DNA from: Daldinia sp. FL1419
Lineage: Eukaryota > Ascomycota > Sordariomycetes > Xylariales > Hypoxylaceae
Reading direction: 5' to 3'
Assembly (NCBI GenBank): GCA_025201765.1
Contig: MU623400.1
Span: 1-64,000, forward strand
DNA length: 64,000 nucleotides
The notes under the pieces were generated by a model. The model was not told the origin of the DNA. It did no database searches and saw only the letters and a program-made list of their open reading frames with translations. A program made the translations under genes and the position numbers. This document shows positions 60,341-64,000 of the stretch, piece by piece. Numbering within the stretch: the first letter of the stretch is position 1; each line of letters begins with the position of its first letter.

Positions 60341-61965
60341 AAAGCTTTGAAATAGGAAAGGGGGGAGGGGGGGTGCAAGACCTGGGTATGCATCGAAATC
60401 TATCTAACCCAGCTACCCGACGATGGAACGTTTGGGTACATTCTACCGAGATCGCATCCAGTAATCACCCCCAAAATTAGGTTGACCTCGTGCAGCGGAA
60501 GCTTGGAAGCTTTCTAACTGATAACGGCCTAAGACCCGGCACTCCGTATGAGCATTCCCCGTTATTTCCCGTGGGACTATGTGCCGAGTCTAGAAGTATT
60601 GCACCTAATCTGCCTTTTCTTAGGTATTTTCCATCTTTTTTCAAATAAGGCGCGCGTACCTAAATTACTTGCATTCGAATGTAGAAGTTTATACATCATA
60701 AGGTTATGTAGGCACGTATCTAGAAGTACATACGAATGTACAAAAGTAGCTACATCCTCTTACCTAAGGTAAGGTACTTATATGATGTAGGTAGGTCCAT
60801 ATGAGGTATGGAGATAAGCTGGCGAGGTAAATAATCAGCTATCTTCAATGCATTTTACCCAAGTTATGTACATGTTTTGTACAGAGCGTACCCGACTGGA
60901 ACTTGTGATCTGAGGCGCATGCGTCCGTTCTAAAGTGCGTCCGTCCAATGCCACACACCGACAATGGCCCATTCTTTTTTTTTTCTTCTTCTTCTCATGC
61001 CAAGATTCCAACAAACCTAACCTAATTGGATTTCACACATTCCGCCATTCTGTATTATGACCCTTGTTTGTCTGCCCTGTCTTACCTTGTCCGTCCCAAA
61101 ATATTTTAAGATAAGAATAAGGTTAATTGGGCAGTATTTAATCTAATATAGGTAATTAAGAGGGCACGTGATTTGATCAAGAAAATCGTATAAGTTATAT
61201 AATCATTAATATTTTTATATTTTTTTTTGGAAATTATTATTAAATTTATCATAATAAGATTTATAAGTATGAATAAATGGAATAATAAGAAAGTGGTTTT
61301 GAACCAATTAGAAAACGTGTATGGTACTGAAAGTGGGGCTAGAATCTAAAAATGGAGGGGTAACTAAAAATTATTAGAGATACAAAAAATTATATAGTAT
61401 TTGGGTTAGTATGGTTAGAAGTATCGCAATATGTATATCCCTATGGCTATGTACTACCTAATTAGTACCGCCCCCACTGCCCAACCAGCCTTGCTCTAAA
61501 ATAATATGATACTTTTTTGTTTTTGTTTTTTTTTTTACCACCCTCCCCTCCCCCTCTAGGCCCTCTCTAATTCGGACTGCCCTAACCTAACTTAGACGGA
61601 CCGCGGTGCGGCTTCGCTCACTTGTTCGCTTCCTCGCTTACAACTCCCCCCCAAGACTCCATATCTTCATATCTCTCCAAAGTCCAAATACATCCAAATA
61701 CAGCCCGTGAAAGTTAGCGGCCTTTTTTTATATATAATACTTTTTGATGAGACAAAGGCAGCTCTACCTCATCTTTAGTGTGTTACCGAACGTTCGAGAC
61801 CGTCATCCATAGTCTCTCTAATAGTTCACCCCCCCCCTCGCTGGTGTGCGTATGTGTTGGTGTGCTGGCCGGCGTCTACTGGTTCCTGCAACAAGCTCTT
61901 CTTCTGAGAGTACTCTACTAAAAAAAAAAGGTGCTTCTGAAAAAAAGAGTACATACACTTGCTTG

Positions 61966-62040
61966 CATACCTACATACCTACATACCTACATACACCTCT
62001 ACATATCACCTACATACATACCTACCTACCAACCTAGGTA
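61966..62040. repeat. TACCTACA octamer repeats
   Basis: Degenerate tandem CATACCTA units followed by TACCTACC, CAACCTAGG, 190-270 bases upstream of the histidine kinase start. Confidence 0.8.
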
Positions 62041-62194
62041 ATCCTTCTTTTTTTCTTACTTCGCCCCTTGCGTAAAGGCCTTCGCGAATGTTGCAGCTTG
62101 ATTCATGGCCGTCGGCTAGTAAAACCTTAATAACTCACCCATCTGATTCACCCCCTCTATTCCTTAACGACCGATCGACCGTGTATTGTAGCTC

Positions 62195-62236
62195 ATGGGC
62201 CTTCTTCTACCCGTGCCCTCTGCTCCGGCGACATGA
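62195..62236 (+). promoter_or_regulatory. uORF overlapping the histidine-kinase start codon
   Basis: An ATG at 62195 opens a 13-codon frame (MGLLLPVPSAPAT) whose TGA (62234-62236) overlaps the main ATG (62233-62235) as ATGA. If it lies in the mRNA it should control kinase translation by termination and reinitiation or leaky scanning. Confidence 0.5.
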
Positions 62237-64000
62237 CGCCTCTAGATGCCTTGAGCGCCCCGAGTCCCATGCCCGTATCTATGATCCCGGAATCTTCATC
62301 TCCTCCAGAGATTCTTCCGCTGTCGAACCGGAATCCAGACGACAACTGCCAACCTCCCGCTTGCCCAACCGAGCAGCCTTATTTTCCTTGGAATGGCGAC
62401 AATGGCGGCCACAACGACCATGGCAATCGTGACAATCATAACGACCCTCTTACCGCTGACACCAATCGCATGTTGCGAGATACGCATACCATGTCCCCCA
62501 TGAGAGAGTGGCGATCCGCTTCGGCTAGTCCTCTGAGACTGACGATGCCTTTCATATCCCCTGGCCAGCTCGCTTTTTCGGCAATGCAATTTCTACCCGT
62601 GCCTCTGCTAGTTCTAAACAATCTAAAGACCGTAGTCCTAGCAAACGAAGCTATGGGAAAGATGTTGGGTATGGTGGGCGACTCGCCTCCACCGATGGAC
62701 GACCCGGCTGTAATTAGCGAGTCCCTTCGGGGGCAGACCCTCTCGCAAATCGGTATCGACATGGTCCAAGACGGGAGGCCGGTCTGGGTCTCGTGGGAGT
62801 ATTTCCTGGACGAATTAGTGCTCGAGATGGGCGCGAAGCACGCGACGGATAGCCCGGCGTCGCGTGCTAATAATACCAACGGTGAGGCTGCAAGTACGTC
62901 CGACGGCGCAAAAGTAGAGTCACCCGGTGGTATTCTGGGCAAGCCGGCAACGGATTCGGCCGTTGACGTTGTGGTGTTGCCCAAAACTCTAAATACATCT
63001 GAAATGACGAGATCGAAGCGGGCCGAGCTGCAGACGTACGCCAAGATGATCATCACGATATGGGAAATCGAAAATCATCAGACTTATTACACCCTAACCT
63101 TTACTAATACCGGCTCGGGACCCTCTTCCATTCCGAGCAGACGGGTTCGTGTCGCCCGACCTTCCACTCTAGAGGCCGCGGATCGTAAATCCATTTTGAA
63201 TTCCAACCCTCCTTCTCTCGGCTCGGGCCATTCTTCTAGCTCTCCTTCGTTTACCAATAGCCCTAGCTCCGTCTCGGTCTCGGCGAGCTTATTCCCGCCT
63301 ATGGGGCCCCCTTCTCGTCTACCCCCGTCCAGCACTCCGTCGTATCTTCAAAAGATGACCGTTATTAAGGATGCTCTTCTCGATAAGACCGAAACACCAA
63401 TTTTTTCCATGTGGGTAGATGGTAGTGCCCCAGTGATGAATAGAGCTGCTCGAGATCTCTTTATGACTCTTACGGGGGAAGAATGTATGGACGGATTCGA
63501 TCTGCTTTCCCGGTGGGAAATTTGGGATGGTGACTTCAATAAAAAGTATGCTCCGTCCGAGTTTCCTATTTCTGTGCTTCTGCGGGATCGAAAGCCGTTT
63601 TCTTCTTGGAGAATCGGCATGCAAGACAAGACGAAAGAAACCAGGATTGTGTACGACGTTTTGGGTGAGCTGATTACTAGTGACGAGACCGGGGAAGTTA
63701 TTGCGGGTATTATCACCTGTCGGGACGTAACTCACCTAGCTCAAGAGATCACGGATATTAAGGTCGCCGACGAGGAGAGGTTTAAACTAATCTGCGACAC
63801 TATGCCTCAGATGGTTTGGACAACTAGACCTGACGGGGTGCACGACTTTTTTAACAGCCGCTGGTATGATTATACAGGTTTGTCGGTAGAGGAATCCTTA
63901 GGTTACGGCTGGAAGAATCCGTTCCACCCTGACGATATGCCTAATACGTGGAAACGTTGGGAGCGTAGCCTAGCTACCGGGGAGGCCTATGCTACGGAAT
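62233..64000 (+). CDS. PAS-domain sensor histidine kinase (partial, runs off the end)
   Basis: A single open frame from the ATG at 62233 to the window edge: 589 codons, no stop, no intron needed. The first 120 residues are Pro/Ser/Asn-rich. A region at 120-300 includes QFLPVPLLVLNN and a helix-rich part ending YTLTFTNT, resembling the N-terminus of fungal hybrid histidine kinases. A PAS-like segment begins near residue 388 (PIFSMWVDGSAPVMNRAARDLF, in two parts), and a clearer PAS/PAC domain starts at about 515 (ICDTMPQMVWTTRPDG, DFFNSRWYDYTGL, HPDD). The histidine-kinase and receiver domains would lie beyond 64000. Such proteins feed stress signals into the HOG-type phosphorelay. The exact fungal HK group is not settled from this part. 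Confidence 0.85.
   Translation, partial: MTPLDALSAPSPMPVSMIPESSSPPEILPLSNRNPDDNCQPPACPTEQPYFPWNGDNGGHNDHGNRDNHNDPLTADTNRMLRDTHTMSPMREWRSASASPLRLTMPFISPGQLAFSAMQFLPVPLLVLNNLKTVVLANEAMGKMLGMVGDSPPPMDDPAVISESLRGQTLSQIGIDMVQDGRPVWVSWEYFLDELVLEMGAKHATDSPASRANNTNGEAASTSDGAKVESPGGILGKPATDSAVDVVVLPKTLNTSEMTRSKRAELQTYAKMIITIWEIENHQTYYTLTFTNTGSGPSSIPSRRVRVARPSTLEAADRKSILNSNPPSLGSGHSSSSPSFTNSPSSVSVSASLFPPMGPPSRLPPSSTPSYLQKMTVIKDALLDKTETPIFSMWVDGSAPVMNRAARDLFMTLTGEECMDGFDLLSRWEIWDGDFNKKYAPSEFPISVLLRDRKPFSSWRIGMQDKTKETRIVYDVLGELITSDETGEVIAGIITCRDVTHLAQEITDIKVADEERFKLICDTMPQMVWTTRPDGVHDFFNSRWYDYTGLSVEESLGYGWKNPFHPDDMPNTWKRWERSLATGEAYATE

Larger units (their letters stand above)
58365..62194. other. long gene-free region
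   Basis: 3.8 kb without a supported gene. It contains poly(A) and poly(T) tracts (listed separately), AT-rich DNA around 61100-61440, pyrimidine runs and TACC/TACA repeats before the histidine kinase. TACCTAGGTA occurs at 59801-59810. The promoter and leader of the kinase should lie after about 61500. Confidence 0.55.

Noticed and set aside
62436..63056. 206-codon antisense frame opposite the histidine kinase
   Set aside because: The plus strand is open for 589 codons with PAS similarity; the antisense frame is a by-product.

Overview
The window looks like nuclear DNA of a filamentous ascomycete. Introns are short (48-150 nt) with GTAAGT-like donors and GCTAAC-type branch sites. The gene set is typical of Pezizomycotina: a GPI-anchored GH76 mannosidase, choline sulfatase-type sulfatase, RIC8, RIF1, WSS1, GWT1, a KIN4-type kinase and a fungal PAS histidine kinase. 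Intergenic DNA is peppered with the palindrome TACCTAGGTA and GGTAGGTA/TACCTACC strings. I associate this with Sordariomycetes, perhaps Xylariales, but that placement is inference.

Layout. 1-680 is a T-rich tract plus promoter. 0.7-6.8 kb holds a convergent pair: a DFG5/DCW1-type mannanase (+) and a vacuolar Ca2+/H+ exchanger (-) whose reading frame needs 3-nt and 16-nt micro-exons. 6.8-13.2 kb has no intact gene but two decayed coding remnants. 13.2-25.8 kb holds a proline-repeat SPRY protein (+), glucose-6-phosphate 1-epimerase (-), the large RIF1 (-) and, divergently, RIC8 (+) with a GC-AG intron. 26.9-38.3 kb is a run of plus-strand genes: an AT-hook/chromodomain protein, an MPDU1-like PQ-loop protein, a sulfatase, MED8 and an F-box/2EXR-like protein. 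39.4 kb holds a small membrane-protein gene with an in-frame TAG before a further 87 open codons. 41-45 kb is a divergent pair: an unknown protein (-) and GWT1 (+). 45-51.2 kb is gene-free with short tandem repeats. Then come the KIN4-type kinase, a WSS1-like protease, 3.9 kb of non-coding DNA with poly(A) and poly(T) tracts, and a PAS histidine kinase that runs off the end; a 13-codon uORF overlaps its start codon.

The genes do not form a pathway or cluster. This is a housekeeping region: wall and GPI biogenesis (DFG5-like, GWT1, MPDU1-like), calcium homeostasis, genome maintenance (RIF1, WSS1), G-protein signalling (RIC8), transcription (MED8, chromodomain) and mitotic or osmotic signalling (KIN4, histidine kinase). 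No new multi-gene system was found. The most unusual observations are the predicted 3-nt exon, the interrupted small membrane gene, the uORF/start overlap and the multiply frameshifted pseudogene.
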